64,000 bases of DNA, taken from assembly GCA_019636285.1 (NCBI GenBank), contig JAHBXV010000006.1, positions 1-64,000 of the forward strand. Reading direction: 5' to 3'. A program made the position numbers and the translations under genes. Under the pieces are notes generated by a model. It saw only the letters and a list, made by a program, of their open reading frames with translations, was not told the DNA's origin and did not search any database. This document shows, piece after piece, positions 29,021 to 38,253 of this stretch (within the stretch, counting starts at the first letter, position 1; each line of letters starts with the position of its first letter). The stretch is from Planctomycetaceae bacterium (GTDB lineage Bacteria; Planctomycetota; Planctomycetia; Planctomycetales; Planctomycetaceae).

Positions 29021-29500
29021 TTGGAAACGCCCGACATCGTGACTGCCGCCATCGATGTGTCCGAAACTCCGATCGCCGGGACCGAGGCGAATCGTGCCGC
29101 CAGGGTCGCGATCGTGTTGCGGCTGCTCGGCTCGCTCGATCTGCTGGCACTCGTCGCGTACTTCCTGCCCGCCACGGCCATTCGTGCTCTCAACGACGCC
29201 TCGGGCCTGGGGCTGTTTCCCGACGAACCCGTTGCCTGGTATCTCGCGAGGTCGGCGTCGCTGATGTACGCCGCGCACGGCGCGCTCCTCTGGTTCCTCT
29301 CGTTTCGCGTCAAGGAGTTCGCCCCCGTCATCCGCTTTCTGGCCGCATGCGGGGTTGTACACGGTCTCCTGATCTGCTGGCTCGATTTCGCGGCGGGCTT
29401 GCCAGAGTGGTGGATCGCGCTCGAAGGCCCCGCGTACGCGGCCGCCGCGCTCGCCCTGTGGTTCCTCGCGACACCGTTATGCGACCACAACGACAGGTAG
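29021..29500 (+). CDS. Small integral membrane protein
   Basis: A 159-residue hypothetical membrane protein with four predicted helices (LLGSLDLLALVAYFLPA, SLMYAAHGALLWFLSF, VIRFLAACGVVHGLLIC and AAAALALWFLA). The reading frame is supported by its hydrophobicity pattern and GC-type codon use. The start is not firm: a TTG at 29021 after a weak AT-rich leader, or a later GTG. It lies 54 nt downstream of the hydrolase-fold gene and may be in the same transcript. No family recognised. Confidence 0.55.
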   Translation: METPDIVTAAIDVSETPIAGTEANRAARVAIVLRLLGSLDLLALVAYFLPATAIRALNDASGLGLFPDEPVAWYLARSASLMYAAHGALLWFLSFRVKEFAPVIRFLAACGVVHGLLICWLDFAAGLPEWWIALEGPAYAAAALALWFLATPLCDHNDR

Positions 29501-29514
29501 GGCTTTGTGTTGTC

Positions 29515-29535
29515 TCGTTCCCAGGCTCCGCCTCG
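29515..29535 (+). repeat. Short GTTCCCAGGCTCCGCCT repeat
   Basis: CGTTCCCAGGCTCCGCCTC lies between two convergent genes. A related inverted form is at 56030-56054 (GTTCCCAGGCGGAGCCCGGGAAC), and a degenerate one at about 55598-55618. Motifs of this kind are known to be widely scattered in several bacterial phyla. Confidence 0.5.
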
Positions 29536-29547
29536 GATGGCCTCGAT

Positions 29548-29976
29548 CTATCCGGCCTGGCGCGGCGACGCATGGTCGTGATCGTGCTCCTCCGCGCTCG
29601 GAGGGGCTTTGCGCCGTCGGTTTAATTGCGCTTCCGCGAGGGCGTAACAGGCCCGGTCGGCCGTTTCCCAGCGATCCTCGCGCGCGAGCTGGATGATGGC
29701 GTCAAACTCGGCGATTTCGCGGTCGGAAATTTTCCCCTGCTGCCGCCGGTCGAGAATCGCCAGTTCCACCCGGTCGATCATCCCCGAGTCGCGCGAGGAA
29801 ACTGCCGTGGTCAGCAACTGAATATACTTAAGGTTGTCGAACTCAACGGCGGCGGGCTTCATCCACCAGGCCCACGCCTGCCAGACAGCCGCCACGGCCA
29901 GGAGTCCCGCGAGGACAGCCAGGACACCGCGCCACGTCAGGGGTTCCTGCCTCCACGATTCCCAGGTTTCATTCAT
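29548..29976 (-). CDS. Small single-pass membrane protein
   Basis: A 142-residue hypothetical protein. Residues about 18-40 form one membrane helix (RGVLAVLAGLLAVAAVWQAW); the part after it is charged and helical (SRDSGMIDRVELAILDRRQQ) and ends in a His/Asp-rich tail (EEHDHDHASP) that could bind metal. The ATG at 29976, encoding MNETWESW, is chosen because the longer open frame (to 30303) runs antisense into the next gene. It lies 94 nt downstream of the DUF1559 gene on the same strand and may be co-expressed. No family recognised. Confidence 0.6.
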   Translation of the reverse strand: MNETWESWRQEPLTWRGVLAVLAGLLAVAAVWQAWAWWMKPAAVEFDNLKYIQLLTTAVSSRDSGMIDRVELAILDRRQQGKISDREIAEFDAIIQLAREDRWETADRACYALAEAQLNRRRKAPPSAEEHDHDHASPRQAG

Positions 29977-30015
29977 GGCAATTCCTCGGGCAGCGACAAT
30001 GAAATGTGCCTTCCC

Positions 30016-30050
30016 CTGATGGGTGATCCCTGACCGCTGATTCCTGAAGG
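30016..30050 (+). repeat. Degenerate heptad tandem repeat, copy A
   Basis: Five degenerate 7-nt units: CTGATGG, GTGATCC, CTGACCG, CTGATTC and CTGAAGG. The same heptad, better conserved, lies at 31968-32002 on the other side of the DUF1559 and lectin-fold genes. Confidence 0.55.
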
Positions 30051-30070
30051 CCGACCCCTCATCGCTCAGC

Positions 30071-31033
30071 TCAATATTCCCCCACCACGTCGCCGTCCCG
30101 GCATCCGGAAAGCGCCGCCCAGGTGGGCTGGTGAATGAACTGCGACACGAAGCGAACGCTGCCGTCTCCCAGAACGACATGCGCGCCTCCCATGTGGGGC
30201 GAATACATCTGGCAGACATGGCATAAGGGACTGTTCGGGGGATGAATGGGGGCGAAACCGGTGACCGGATCGATTTCGTCGACGGCCGGTCCCGAATGAA
30301 CATTCACCAGCGTGGCCGCAGCATCGCACTCGGTGATCGGAAACCGCTGGGGATCGATCGTGCAGACGGACGCGCCGGGGACCACGCCGACCCAGGTCTT
30401 ATCGCTGACAATGCTGTGTTCGCCCAGGAAGACCGTGTTCGAGAGGCCGTCGGTCACATCGGCGGAACGTGTCTTGGAGTTCCGATACATCGGTCCGTCG
30501 GCCACCGTGGCGTAGCTCTCAAGCTGATAACCCCAGGGCTCATCCCGCCCCGCGTTCGCGACATAGTGCGAGCGGCCAAATTGAACCATTTGGTTGCCGC
30601 CACTATCGCGAACCACCATCGGACCATTGGAATTCGTGGCCGACGGCGACTGGAAGACCGGCAGGTTCAAAGTCACTCTGCTGCCCTGTGCGGGATCCCA
30701 GCAAGGGAGCTCGAACCGCAAGCTGTTGTAGAGCGGGGCCTGATCGATGTATGGCAGCAGCATGGTTCCCCACGCGAACCCGTTCGGGCCGTCGTAGGTA
30801 TCGGGGTCGCGGCCGGGATGCCGAGTATCGGCCAGGTAGGCAGCCGGAAAGACGTTGTGGGTGTCGTGGTAATTGTGCAGCGCGAGGCCAAGTTGCTTGA
30901 GGTTGTTGCGGCTTTGCGTCATGCGGGCCGCTTCGCGCGCCTGCTGGACAGCCGGGAGCAGCAGGCTGATGAGAATGGCGATGATCGCAATGACGACCAG
31001 CAATTCGATGAGGGTGAAGCCGCGCCGCCGCAT
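30071..31033 (-). CDS. DUF1559 pseudopilin-like protein
   Basis: A 320-residue protein of the DUF1559 (SBP_bac_10) family, a hallmark of planctomycetes. The N-terminus is a type IV pilin-like prepilin leader, GFTLIELLVVIAIIAILISL (5-24), with cleavage expected before Phe6 by a prepilin peptidase and Glu at +5. Further landmarks are QQAREAARMTQSRNNLKQLG, HNYHDTHNVFP and the C-terminal GGAHVVLGDGSVRFVSQ, the family H-X9-DG motif. ATG 31033 follows a GGGAG site and puts the leader at the start. The final residues CRDGDVVGEY match the usual family end. The protein is probably at the cell surface or in the periplasm; its role is not established. The lectin-fold gene lies 166 nt upstream on the same strand. 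Confidence 0.93.
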   Translation of the reverse strand: MRRRGFTLIELLVVIAIIAILISLLLPAVQQAREAARMTQSRNNLKQLGLALHNYHDTHNVFPAAYLADTRHPGRDPDTYDGPNGFAWGTMLLPYIDQAPLYNSLRFELPCWDPAQGSRVTLNLPVFQSPSATNSNGPMVVRDSGGNQMVQFGRSHYVANAGRDEPWGYQLESYATVADGPMYRNSKTRSADVTDGLSNTVFLGEHSIVSDKTWVGVVPGASVCTIDPQRFPITECDAAATLVNVHSGPAVDEIDPVTGFAPIHPPNSPLCHVCQMYSPHMGGAHVVLGDGSVRFVSQFIHQPTWAALSGCRDGDVVGEY

Positions 31034-31199
31034 GTTTTGATCTCCCGGAGAGAGTGTTTTGTCTCCAAGAATTGTTGTTTTTGATGAATCAAAACACAAG
31101 TCACGGGAAATAAAAATATGAGTGTTCGATTCTTTTGCAAAAAAATTGCTGATTTGGGGAGGTGATCGCCAGCTCTCGAGCAATTGTCGCGCTGTGGAG

Positions 31200-31940
31200 T
31201 CAACGCGCTGGGCGGCGCTCGACCTGAACGCCGCGCACGATCACGTCGTCGAAGTTGCCCGTGTCATCGAACGATCCAATGCCGACCTGACCCCACGTGA
31301 ATGTCTTGTCATTGGCCGTCATGACGGGCTTGGTCATGTCGTCGAAGTAAACCTCGATCAGTCCACTATCGACATCGCGGAAAATGCGCGCCCGGTGCCA
31401 CTCGTTGTCCCACGGCGTTCCCTCGGTGGTTTTCAGGGAGATCTTCGTGCGCGGCGCGTCGTTCACGATAAAGACTTGGTTCGCGTGGTCATCGGTCTTC
31501 TGGCCGAAATGGACGTAGTACATGTGGGCCGGATCCTGGTAGCCAAAGAACAGGCACAGGCTGCGGTGCGGGTAATCGCGAGCCGTGCTCTGAAATTTGA
31601 CATCCATGACAAAACTTCCCACGACCACGTCTTTGGCGAGCGCCCGATTGAAGGGCGAACGGACGGGGGTCTCGACCTTGCTTTGCTGGAACTGGTTGTA
31701 GACCCAGTTCTCGCCTTGCTGAACTCGCCGCCAGGCGGCCGGATCGCTTTGCTCCCAGGCGTCGGCCGATTCCGTGAACGACTCTTCGAACACCAGCGGC
31801 CAGTCTGGAACCGGCTTAGGCTCCGCCGCCGAAACGGAACTGGCAACGGCGACGATTGTCAGCGTCAGCAGTCGTGGAAGCCAGCGGCCGTTCGGAACCG
31901 CAAGTCGATCGACGAACGAAGCGAGTGTGGCTGTCAACAT
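31200..31940 (-). CDS. Secreted concanavalin-A-fold protein (DUF1080-like)
   Basis: A 246-residue exported protein. A signal peptide with hydrophobic core LLTLTIVAVASSVSA (about 24-38) is followed by a lectin/glucanase-like beta-sandwich typical of the 3-keto-disaccharide hydrolase (DUF1080) and LamG-type families: LVFEESF, GENWVYNQ, LCLFFGYQDPAHMYYVHFG, WHRARIFRDVDSGLIEVYFD and GQVGIGSFDDTGNFDDVIV. Such domains bind or process carbohydrates outside the cytoplasm. The start at ATG 31940 gives a somewhat long n-region; a later start is possible. It precedes the DUF1559 gene. Substrate unknown. Confidence 0.75.
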   Translation of the reverse strand: MLTATLASFVDRLAVPNGRWLPRLLTLTIVAVASSVSAAEPKPVPDWPLVFEESFTESADAWEQSDPAAWRRVQQGENWVYNQFQQSKVETPVRSPFNRALAKDVVVGSFVMDVKFQSTARDYPHRSLCLFFGYQDPAHMYYVHFGQKTDDHANQVFIVNDAPRTKISLKTTEGTPWDNEWHRARIFRDVDSGLIEVYFDDMTKPVMTANDKTFTWGQVGIGSFDDTGNFDDVIVRGVQVERRPAR

Positions 31941-32363
31941 GCGGAGCTTTCTCGTTGTAGTTACTTGCTGATCCCTGATCCCTGATCGCTGATCCCTGAT
32001 CGCTGGCTGCTGGTGGCTGGCTGCTGGCAGCTACTCCCCCGGCGACCCACGTCGAGAGATGCAGTCGTTCACCTGAGTGTGACCTTCCCGGACGACTTTT
32101 ACGACACCGCGCTACCAGGCCTCGAAAAGCCATTGTCGGGACACGCGTCTCTGATTGGGAACGCGATGTCTCAATCGAAGCGGCCCCGGGCTTCCAGAGA
32201 GAGACACGCCGCGCTGGTTCATTTGTTCATGTTGAGTAGATTCGTCAACCTTTCCATTTTTTCTGTTTACTCTGGTTTCCCTATGGTGACAAAATGCACC
32301 GCGAAATGACGGCGACCGGTTCTCGGACGCCGAATTGGACAGCGTGTTCCGACACTATTAAAT
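31941..32363. other. Divergent intergenic region with tandem repeats
   Basis: The 423 nt between the lectin-fold gene and the sigma-54 activator gene contain the heptad and CTGG-type repeats at 31968-32031 and then an AT-rich stretch (about 32,220-32,300) that probably carries the promoter of the activator. No gene is seen. Confidence 0.5.
31968..32031 (+). repeat. Heptad tandem repeat, copy B, with CTGG-rich tail
   Basis: Five 7-nt units CTGATC(C/G) at 31968-32002, followed by CTGG/CTGCTGG repeats up to 32031. Copy A (30016-30050) lies 1.9 kb away. Heptad tandem repeats of this style (STRR) are known from cyanobacteria. Confidence 0.75.
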
Positions 32364-33743
32364 ATGAAAATAAAAACACTAATTAGTTCGGGCGATTCAG
32401 CCTTCCTGCATCAGGCGAAGGAACGCTTCGAGCAGGAGGTCGGGGAGCCAGCCCATGCCGTTCATGATGTCGCCGGGCTGTTAGCAGGTTTTCACGAGGC
32501 AACCGCCGTCCGGCTCTATCTCGATGTGCGGCCCTCTCAATCAATGGAACTGCCGTCGGAGGCGCTCCGCCAGTTGATGGCCGACCCGCAACGATCGTTT
32601 TCGGTCGTCACATTGGGAGAGCGGCTGCTCCCCCGGTCCATTCTCCCGGAACTCGTTGTGCTTCAGGCCGAGCACCGGCCATGGGCCGACTGCACGTCCC
32701 GGAGCGATTTCTACCACGAGACCGCCCAGCTCCCATTCCGGCGCGTCAGCCCACGGATGAATGTTTCGTCCGAGGGGCTCAGTCTGTTCACTTACGAGCC
32801 GCGGATGATTCCCGTGCTGCAGCAACTCGTGCGCATCGCCGATCGCGATGTGACACTGCTCATTGCCGGGGAAACGGGAACCGGCAAGACGACGGTCGCC
32901 CATCTGATTCATTTGCTGTCGTCCCGGGCCACGCAGCCATTTTTGCACCTGGCCTGTGGAGCGCTGCCGAAGGATCTCATCGAGAGCGAACTGTTCGGCC
33001 ACGCGCGGGGGGCCTTTACCGGTGCCGATCGCCAGAAGGTGGGCCGCTTCGAAGCAGCCGGGCAGGGGACGCTGCTGCTCGACGAAATCGACACGCTGGG
33101 TCCGAACGAGCAGGCGAAACTCCTGAAGGTGATCGAAACCGGCGAGTATGAACCCGTCGGCCTGGCGGAACCGCGGCGCTCGCGGGCTCGACTGATCGTC
33201 GCCTCGAACGAATGCCTGGAATCGCTGACCCGGCAGAACCGGTTTCGCTCGGACCTGTATTACCGGCTCAACGTGCTGGAGTTTCGGCTGCCCCCCTTGC
33301 GCGAGCGGCCGCTGGACCTCCTGCCGTTGGCGTTGCAGTTCATTGATGAGTCGTGCCGCGAGTACGAAATCGTGGTCAACCACATTCACGAAGATGTGCT
33401 CGACCTGGTGCGCCGCTATCCATGGCCGGGCAACCTCCGGGAACTCAAGAATCATCTTCGCCGGGCGGTCCTCTTCTGCAACGAATCGCGGCTGACGGTG
33501 AACGATTTGTCGCCGCAAATCGTGCGGGCACAGTTCGAGACGTCGGAAGCCGCACCGTCGGTCCCCCCCGCCTGGACACTCGCCGACCGTGTCGCGACCA
33601 GCGAGCGGGAGATTCTGGAGCAGGCGCTGCGGGCCAACAATTACCGCCGCACCACCACCGCCCGGGCGCTCGGCATCAGCCGGGTGGGGCTTTACAAGAA
33701 GATGAAGAAGTACGGCATGCTCGATTCGCAGGTGAGCGACTGA
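32364..33743 (+). CDS. Sigma-54-dependent transcriptional activator (NtrC family)
   Basis: A 459-residue bacterial enhancer-binding protein. The N-terminal 130 residues are not a standard receiver: the phospho-acceptor site is unclear, so input may not be phosphorylation. The AAA+ domain has Walker A GETGTGKT (169-176), the sigma-54 contact loop GAFTGA (216-221), Walker B LLLDEID and the arginine-rich FRSDLYYRLNVLEFRLPPLR. A Fis-type HTH ends the protein (YRRTTTARALGISRVGLYKK). It should activate sigma-54 promoters; targets cannot be read from the window. ATG 32364 has no strong ribosome-binding site but the protein length is right. The next gene (UbiA) starts 114 nt on. Confidence 0.92.
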   Translation: MKIKTLISSGDSAFLHQAKERFEQEVGEPAHAVHDVAGLLAGFHEATAVRLYLDVRPSQSMELPSEALRQLMADPQRSFSVVTLGERLLPRSILPELVVLQAEHRPWADCTSRSDFYHETAQLPFRRVSPRMNVSSEGLSLFTYEPRMIPVLQQLVRIADRDVTLLIAGETGTGKTTVAHLIHLLSSRATQPFLHLACGALPKDLIESELFGHARGAFTGADRQKVGRFEAAGQGTLLLDEIDTLGPNEQAKLLKVIETGEYEPVGLAEPRRSRARLIVASNECLESLTRQNRFRSDLYYRLNVLEFRLPPLRERPLDLLPLALQFIDESCREYEIVVNHIHEDVLDLVRRYPWPGNLRELKNHLRRAVLFCNESRLTVNDLSPQIVRAQFETSEAAPSVPPAWTLADRVATSEREILEQALRANNYRRTTTARALGISRVGLYKKMKKYGMLDSQVSD

Positions 33744-33857
33744 GCAAACCGCGAGGGCAGGGTTTCGCGGCGTATAGCTCTCGGGAATACTAGGCGGCCT
33801 GACGGGTCCGCTTCGTGGCGGCCCTGGCTGCCAATTTTCCGAGAAGACTCATTCGCC

Positions 33858-34745
33858 ATGCGCGCGCTGCTGGAACTGATTCGCCTGCCCACGGTCTTCA
33901 CGGCGATGGCCGACGTCCTGCTCGGCTTCACGCTCACCCATGGCGGCATCGCTCCGCATTGGGGACCATTCGGGCTGTTGCTGGCGACGACTGTCGCTTT
34001 GTACTTCTCGGGAATGATCTTTAACGACGTTTACGACGTCGAACAGGATCGACTCGAACGACCGCAGCGCCCCATTCCCTCCGGCCGCATCTCGCCTCGG
34101 ACTGCAATAGTGTTGGGTCTGGTGTTACAGGGACTGGGGCTGGTCACCGCGTCACTGGTCGGCTGGCCAAGTCTCGGGCTCGCGGCCCTCCTGATTCTCG
34201 CGATTCACGCTTATGACGGACTCCTCAAGCGGACGTTTGTCGCGCCGCTGGCGATGGGGAGCTGCCGTTTTCTCAATGTCCTTCTGGCCGCGAGCCACCA
34301 GCCGGACTGGTCGGCCATCTGGCGGCAGCCGCAACTGGCTTGCGCGCTCGGCCTGGGGATTTACATTGTCGGCGTAACCTGGTTTGCACGAACCGAGGCC
34401 CGGACCAGCCACCGCCTGTCGCTCCTGGGAGCGCTGGGCGTGGTCGATGCGGGGATCGTGATCCTTGCGGTCCTGATGAAGTCGCGCGACGGGGCCGGGG
34501 AGGCGCTCCTGCCGCTTGTGTTTCTGGCTTTTGTCGCGGTGACCGTCAATCGCCGCATGCTGGCCGCCGTCTGGCAGCCCGACTCGGCCCGTGTGCGGAT
34601 CGGCGTGAAGACGTTGCTCTTATCGTACGTGATGGTGTGCGCGACGCTGGTTTACTGGCACGTCGGCGGAGGGCCGCTACCGCTGGTTACGGCCTCGCTG
34701 GTTATCCCGGCGGTCGTTCTCTCGCGGGTGATCGCGATGACCTGA
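33858..34745 (+). CDS. UbiA-family prenyltransferase
   Basis: A 295-residue membrane protein with about eight helices. The first Asp-rich motif is NDVYDVEQDRLERPQRPIPSG (begins at residue 56), with the NDxxDxxxD form of the family, and the second is YDGLLKRT near residue 116. The enzymes attach isoprenyl chains to aromatic or other acceptors at the membrane. The exact substrate (quinone, heme, chlorophyll-like or lipid) cannot be read; the sequence resembles the SCO-type branch found in planctomycetes. ATG 33858 is used. No pathway partners lie nearby. Confidence 0.85.
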   Translation: MRALLELIRLPTVFTAMADVLLGFTLTHGGIAPHWGPFGLLLATTVALYFSGMIFNDVYDVEQDRLERPQRPIPSGRISPRTAIVLGLVLQGLGLVTASLVGWPSLGLAALLILAIHAYDGLLKRTFVAPLAMGSCRFLNVLLAASHQPDWSAIWRQPQLACALGLGIYIVGVTWFARTEARTSHRLSLLGALGVVDAGIVILAVLMKSRDGAGEALLPLVFLAFVAVTVNRRMLAAVWQPDSARVRIGVKTLLLSYVMVCATLVYWHVGGGPLPLVTASLVIPAVVLSRVIAMT

Positions 34746-34917
34746 CAGGCGAGCTTCCGATCAGTTTGTCACATGCATGCGTGAACTGACCGAGTCCCTT
34801 CGGTATTCTCTCAGGCGTTCGCGACAAGTCGCACGGGAAGAGTCGGCTGCGTCTTGAAACGAACTCTGGCGACTCGGTCTTCGTTTCCCTCACCGCGAAT
34901 GCAGGAAGGCGTGCGAC

Positions 34918-35877
34918 GTGGCCATCGAATTCAACTGTCCCCACTGCGATAAGTTCCTGAGCACGTCCCCCGATAAGGCGGGTCGCAAGGCGAAGTGCCC
35001 CGGTTGCGGCGAAGTGGTGACCGTCCCCGCCGGAGAGGGTGGCGGAACTGTTGTAGACGAAGGCGATTGGAATGCCGATGACCAGGGTTTGCCGGCGGCG
35101 AAGTCTCGGTCCTGCCCGATGTGCGGGGCGAAAGTGTCGGCCTCGGACACGGTCTGCGAAGCGTGCGGCGAAGAGTTGAAGCCTGCGGTGACTCGATCGA
35201 GCGGTCCTGGCAGGCTCAACGCGGCCAAAGCGGTGGAGGTCACGTGGAAAATCTACAAGGAAGACATGGGGACGACGATCGGATTAACGATTCTCACGGG
35301 GGTTCTGGGGCTGGTGGCCCATCTTCCGGCAGTTGCTTTATTAATGATGGCAGCGTTTGCCGTCGCCAACGGCGATGATCCCTCCGCTTACGAACTGGTA
35401 GGCAATCTTCTCAGCTTGGCCGGGTCAATCGCCTACGTCTACTTCCTCCTCGGACTGCAAATCGCTCTTCTTAAGATTGCGCGCGGCCAGGAAGTCGGAG
35501 TGAGCGATCTGTTCGGCGGAGGAAAGTATTTCCTGCGAATGGTTCTAGCGTTACTGCTGTTTATGCTGGCCTATCTGGCTGGGGCGTTGTTGTGTCTCCT
35601 GCCGGGAATTTATGTCGCGATCATGTTGTGGCCGTTCGTGTTCGTTCTGATCGATGAAGACGCGCCGGGAATCGATTGTCTCGCTCGTTCAATTGAACTG
35701 ACACGGGGCAACATGATGTCGAGCTTCGCAATGTTCGTGAACGCGATCGGGATCATCTTGTTGGGCTATCTGGCCTGTCTAGTCGGCATCGTGATCGCGG
35801 CACCGATGGTCGGTCTGCTGTATGCCGTTTCCTATCTTCATCTGACAGGTCAGCGGACCGCCCTTGACGTCGCGTAG
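34918..35877 (+). CDS. Zinc-ribbon membrane protein
   Basis: A 319-residue protein. The N-terminus has two zinc ribbons: CPHC...CPGC (Cys7, 10, 27, 30) and a second CPMC...CEAC after a Gly/Asp-rich linker. From about residue 110 there are six or so hydrophobic helices in the style of glycerophosphoryl-diester/YIP1-like membrane domains (for example VLALLLFMLAYLAGALLCLL). The first codon is GTG at 34918; no better start exists. The gene is followed by ruvB 87 nt downstream on the same strand. Role unknown; proteins with this layout are common in planctomycetes. Confidence 0.7.
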   Translation: MAIEFNCPHCDKFLSTSPDKAGRKAKCPGCGEVVTVPAGEGGGTVVDEGDWNADDQGLPAAKSRSCPMCGAKVSASDTVCEACGEELKPAVTRSSGPGRLNAAKAVEVTWKIYKEDMGTTIGLTILTGVLGLVAHLPAVALLMMAAFAVANGDDPSAYELVGNLLSLAGSIAYVYFLLGLQIALLKIARGQEVGVSDLFGGGKYFLRMVLALLLFMLAYLAGALLCLLPGIYVAIMLWPFVFVLIDEDAPGIDCLARSIELTRGNMMSSFAMFVNAIGIILLGYLACLVGIVIAAPMVGLLYAVSYLHLTGQRTALDVA

Positions 35878-35964
35878 TCGGCGGGCCACTCTGCTTGTTT
35901 GACTTCGTTTTCGGTCGCGGAATGGTGACGCGACTCTGGTGATGCGAGACAGGCAGGCACAGGG

Positions 35965-37065
35965 ATGGCCCGGCAGAAAGTCATTGGCGGCGACCCGGCA
36001 GACTCCGGTTCCGGCGGGGGTGGCAAATCTCTGCCTCCCGGTCCGCCATCGGGCGACTTCGCGGGGGGCTTCGTCCCCGATGATCGCCAATTCGATGAAG
36101 AGCTGCGCCCGCAGCGCCTGGCCGATGTGATTGGCCAGCGCAAAGTCGTCAACCGCGTGCGGATCATGCTCGACGCGGCGATCAAACGGGCGGAGCCGCT
36201 GGGACACCTGCTGCTCGATGGTCCGCCAGGACTGGGCAAGACGACGATCGCCATGGTTCTCGCCCGCGAAATGGGAACCGAGTGCCAGATCACTTCGGGC
36301 CCTGTCCTCAAGGCACCGAAAGATTTGCTCCCTTATCTGACGAATGCATCGGGCGGGTCGTTTCTGTTCATTGATGAAATTCACCGTCTCCCGCCGGCGG
36401 TGGAGGAATTCATCTACCCCGTCATGGAAGACTTCCGGGTCGATATCGTCCTCGGCGAGGGGCTGTCGGCCCGCACGATCAACATGGCCCTCAAGCCGTT
36501 CACCATTATCGGGGCGACGACGCGCAGCGGATTGCTGACGGCTCCGCTTCGCGACCGCTTCACGTTCCGCGAACATCTGGACTTCTACGAAGAACGCGAG
36601 CTCGTCGAAATCATTGTCCGCAACGGGCGAAAACTGCGGACGTCGATCAACGAAGAAACCGCGCATAACATTGCCATTCGCGCCCGCGGGACGCCCCGTA
36701 AGGCGAACAACCTGTTGCGCTGGGCTCGCGACTACGCGACCATTCATCACGACCAGGGAGAGATCAACGGCGAAATCATCCAGGCGGCGCTGGAGATGCT
36801 GGAGATCGATCATCTGGGTCTGGAAGCCATGGATCGCCGCTATCTGCAAACCCTGGTCACCGTCTTCAGCGGCGGCCCGGCGGGTTTGCAGGCGATTGGG
36901 CATACCATGAACGTGGCTCCCGATACGCTGGAAGACGAGATCGAGCCATTCCTGCTGCGGTGCGGCTTCATTCAGCGCACGCCACGAGGGCGAGTGATTA
37001 CCGCTGCCGGCGTGGAACATCTTGGCGGTGCCGCTGGCGGAAGGGATGGCCGCAGGCTGTTTTAA
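35965..37065 (+). CDS. ruvB: Holliday junction branch-migration helicase RuvB
   Basis: A 366-residue AAA+ motor. Walker A is GPPGLGKT (86-93), Walker B LFIDEIHR (134-141), followed by sensor GATTRSG, the arginine finger region APLRDRF and the C-terminal winged helix with [16 protein letters not shown]. RuvB drives branch migration of Holliday junctions with RuvA and RuvC. An N-terminal extension of about 40 residues rich in Gly/Ser/Pro is longer than in E. coli. Neither ruvA nor ruvC is adjacent. A 76-bp repeat begins 7 nt after the stop. Identity is firm. Confidence 0.97.
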   Translation: MARQKVIGGDPADSGSGGGGKSLPPGPPSGDFAGGFVPDDRQFDEELRPQRLADVIGQRKVVNRVRIMLDAAIKRAEPLGHLLLDGPPGLGKTTIAMVLAREMGTECQITSGPVLKAPKDLLPYLTNASGGSFLFIDEIHRLPPAVEEFIYPVMEDFRVDIVLGEGLSARTINMALKPFTIIGATTRSGLLTAPLRDRFTFREHLDFYEERELVEIIVRNGRKLRTSINEETAHNIAIRARGTPRKANNLLRWARDYATIHHDQGEINGEIIQAALEMLEIDHLGLEAMDRRYLQTLVTVFSGGPAGLQAIGHTMNVAPDTLEDEIEPFLLRCGFIQRTPRGRVITAAGVEHLGGAAGGRDGRRLF

Positions 37066-37071
37066 GAAACC

Positions 37072-37147
37072 CTGACACAACCGGTTGTGCGTGCCAGAAA
37101 CCCGTGGAATTCCAGACAAACACTTCATTGCACAGAGGTTGTGTTAG
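37072..37147 (+). repeat. 76-bp terminal-inverted-repeat element, copy 1
   Basis: The element begins CTGACACAACC and ends GGTTGTGTTAG, an 11-bp inverted repeat with one mismatch in this copy. The left end is also a perfect 14-bp palindrome, CACAACCGGTTGTG. Copy 2 at 43455-43530 has the same length and matches at 63 of 76 positions. It is inserted 7 nt after the ruvB stop. It has no coding capacity; it fits a miniature inverted-repeat (MITE/REP-like) element. Confidence 0.85.
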
Positions 37148-37227
37148 AATCTCAAAGCGGGACGCTGCGTCTCGATTTTGGACAGCCGACGGGGGTACGA
37201 GCCGAGTCCCTAGAAAGAAGGTTCAAC

Positions 37228-38253
37228 ATGACCAAGAACCGCGCCTGGGAGTTCACCCCCGATTCCGGGGCCTTTCGGCTCGAATGCGTCGAACGTCCGC
37301 TCATTGAACCGGGACCGGGGCAGATTCTCGTGAAGGTGGGGGCGGTTTCCATCAATTACCGCGACCTCATCAACCTGCGGAACGAGGCCAATCGTCCCGT
37401 CGGCGGAAAGATTGCCTGCTCGGACGGTGCGGGAGTCGTTATCAGCGTGGGAACGGGCGTGACCGCCTGGAAACCGGGCGACGAGGTGGCGGGGTGTTTC
37501 TTTCCGCAGTGGCAGGACGGCCCCTTTTCGATGTCCCATCACCGCACCGATCCGGGGGGATCGTGCGACGGCATGCTGGCCGAATACGTCCTGTTCGACG
37601 AGACGGGTTGCGTGGCGATTCCACGGGGTTGGACGGTCGCCGAAGCGGCCACGCTCCCCTGTGCCGCCGTGACGGCCTGGGCCGCGCTTATGACGCGCGG
37701 CCAACTCCGCTCGGACGAAACGGTCCTGATTCTGGGGACCGGCGGCGTGGCCATTTTCGCGCTGCAATTCGCCGCCGCCCAGGGAGCACGATCCATCGTG
37801 GTCTCGCGCTCCGCCGACAAGCTGAACCGGGCAAAATCCCTCGGTGCCTGGCAGACCGTCGATCGCACCGCGACCCCCGAATGGGATCGCGAAGTCTGGC
37901 AACTGACCGGGAAGCAGGGTGTCGATCATGTGATCGAAGTCGGCGGTCCCGGAACGCTGGGCCAGTCCCTGGCCTCTGTCGCCGCAGGCGGGAAAATCGC
38001 GTTGATCGGCGTCCTTTCCGGTTTCGGTCCCCCCCAGGACAGCCTGTTTCCGCTGGTCACCAAGAACGCGAGCATTCATGGCATTTACGTCGGTTCGCGA
38101 GCCGATTTTCTCGCGATGAATCAATTCATCGAGCAGCACGACTTCCGACCCATCATCGACCGCCGGTTCCGTTTCGAAGAAGCCGACCAGGCCCTCTCCG
38201 CTCTGGCTGAAGGCGAGCACTTCGGCAAGATCGTGGTCGACTACTCGCTCTGA
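37228..38253 (+). CDS. Zinc-independent MDR-family alcohol dehydrogenase / quinone oxidoreductase
   Basis: A 341-residue medium-chain dehydrogenase/reductase of the COG0604 branch. The N-terminal GroES-like part includes GAVSINYRDLINL; the NAD(P)-binding part has ILGTGGVAIFALQFAAAQGA and later DHVIEVGGPGTLGQSL. The usual structural and catalytic zinc cysteines are not evident. Oxidation or reduction of alcohols, quinones or enoyl compounds is possible; the substrate is unknown. ATG 37228 follows AGAAAGAAGG; the longer frame from 37087 runs back into the 76-bp repeat. The gene overlaps the convergent lipoprotein gene by 13 nt. Confidence 0.88.
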   Translation: MTKNRAWEFTPDSGAFRLECVERPLIEPGPGQILVKVGAVSINYRDLINLRNEANRPVGGKIACSDGAGVVISVGTGVTAWKPGDEVAGCFFPQWQDGPFSMSHHRTDPGGSCDGMLAEYVLFDETGCVAIPRGWTVAEAATLPCAAVTAWAALMTRGQLRSDETVLILGTGGVAIFALQFAAAQGARSIVVSRSADKLNRAKSLGAWQTVDRTATPEWDREVWQLTGKQGVDHVIEVGGPGTLGQSLASVAAGGKIALIGVLSGFGPPQDSLFPLVTKNASIHGIYVGSRADFLAMNQFIEQHDFRPIIDRRFRFEEADQALSALAEGEHFGKIVVDYSL

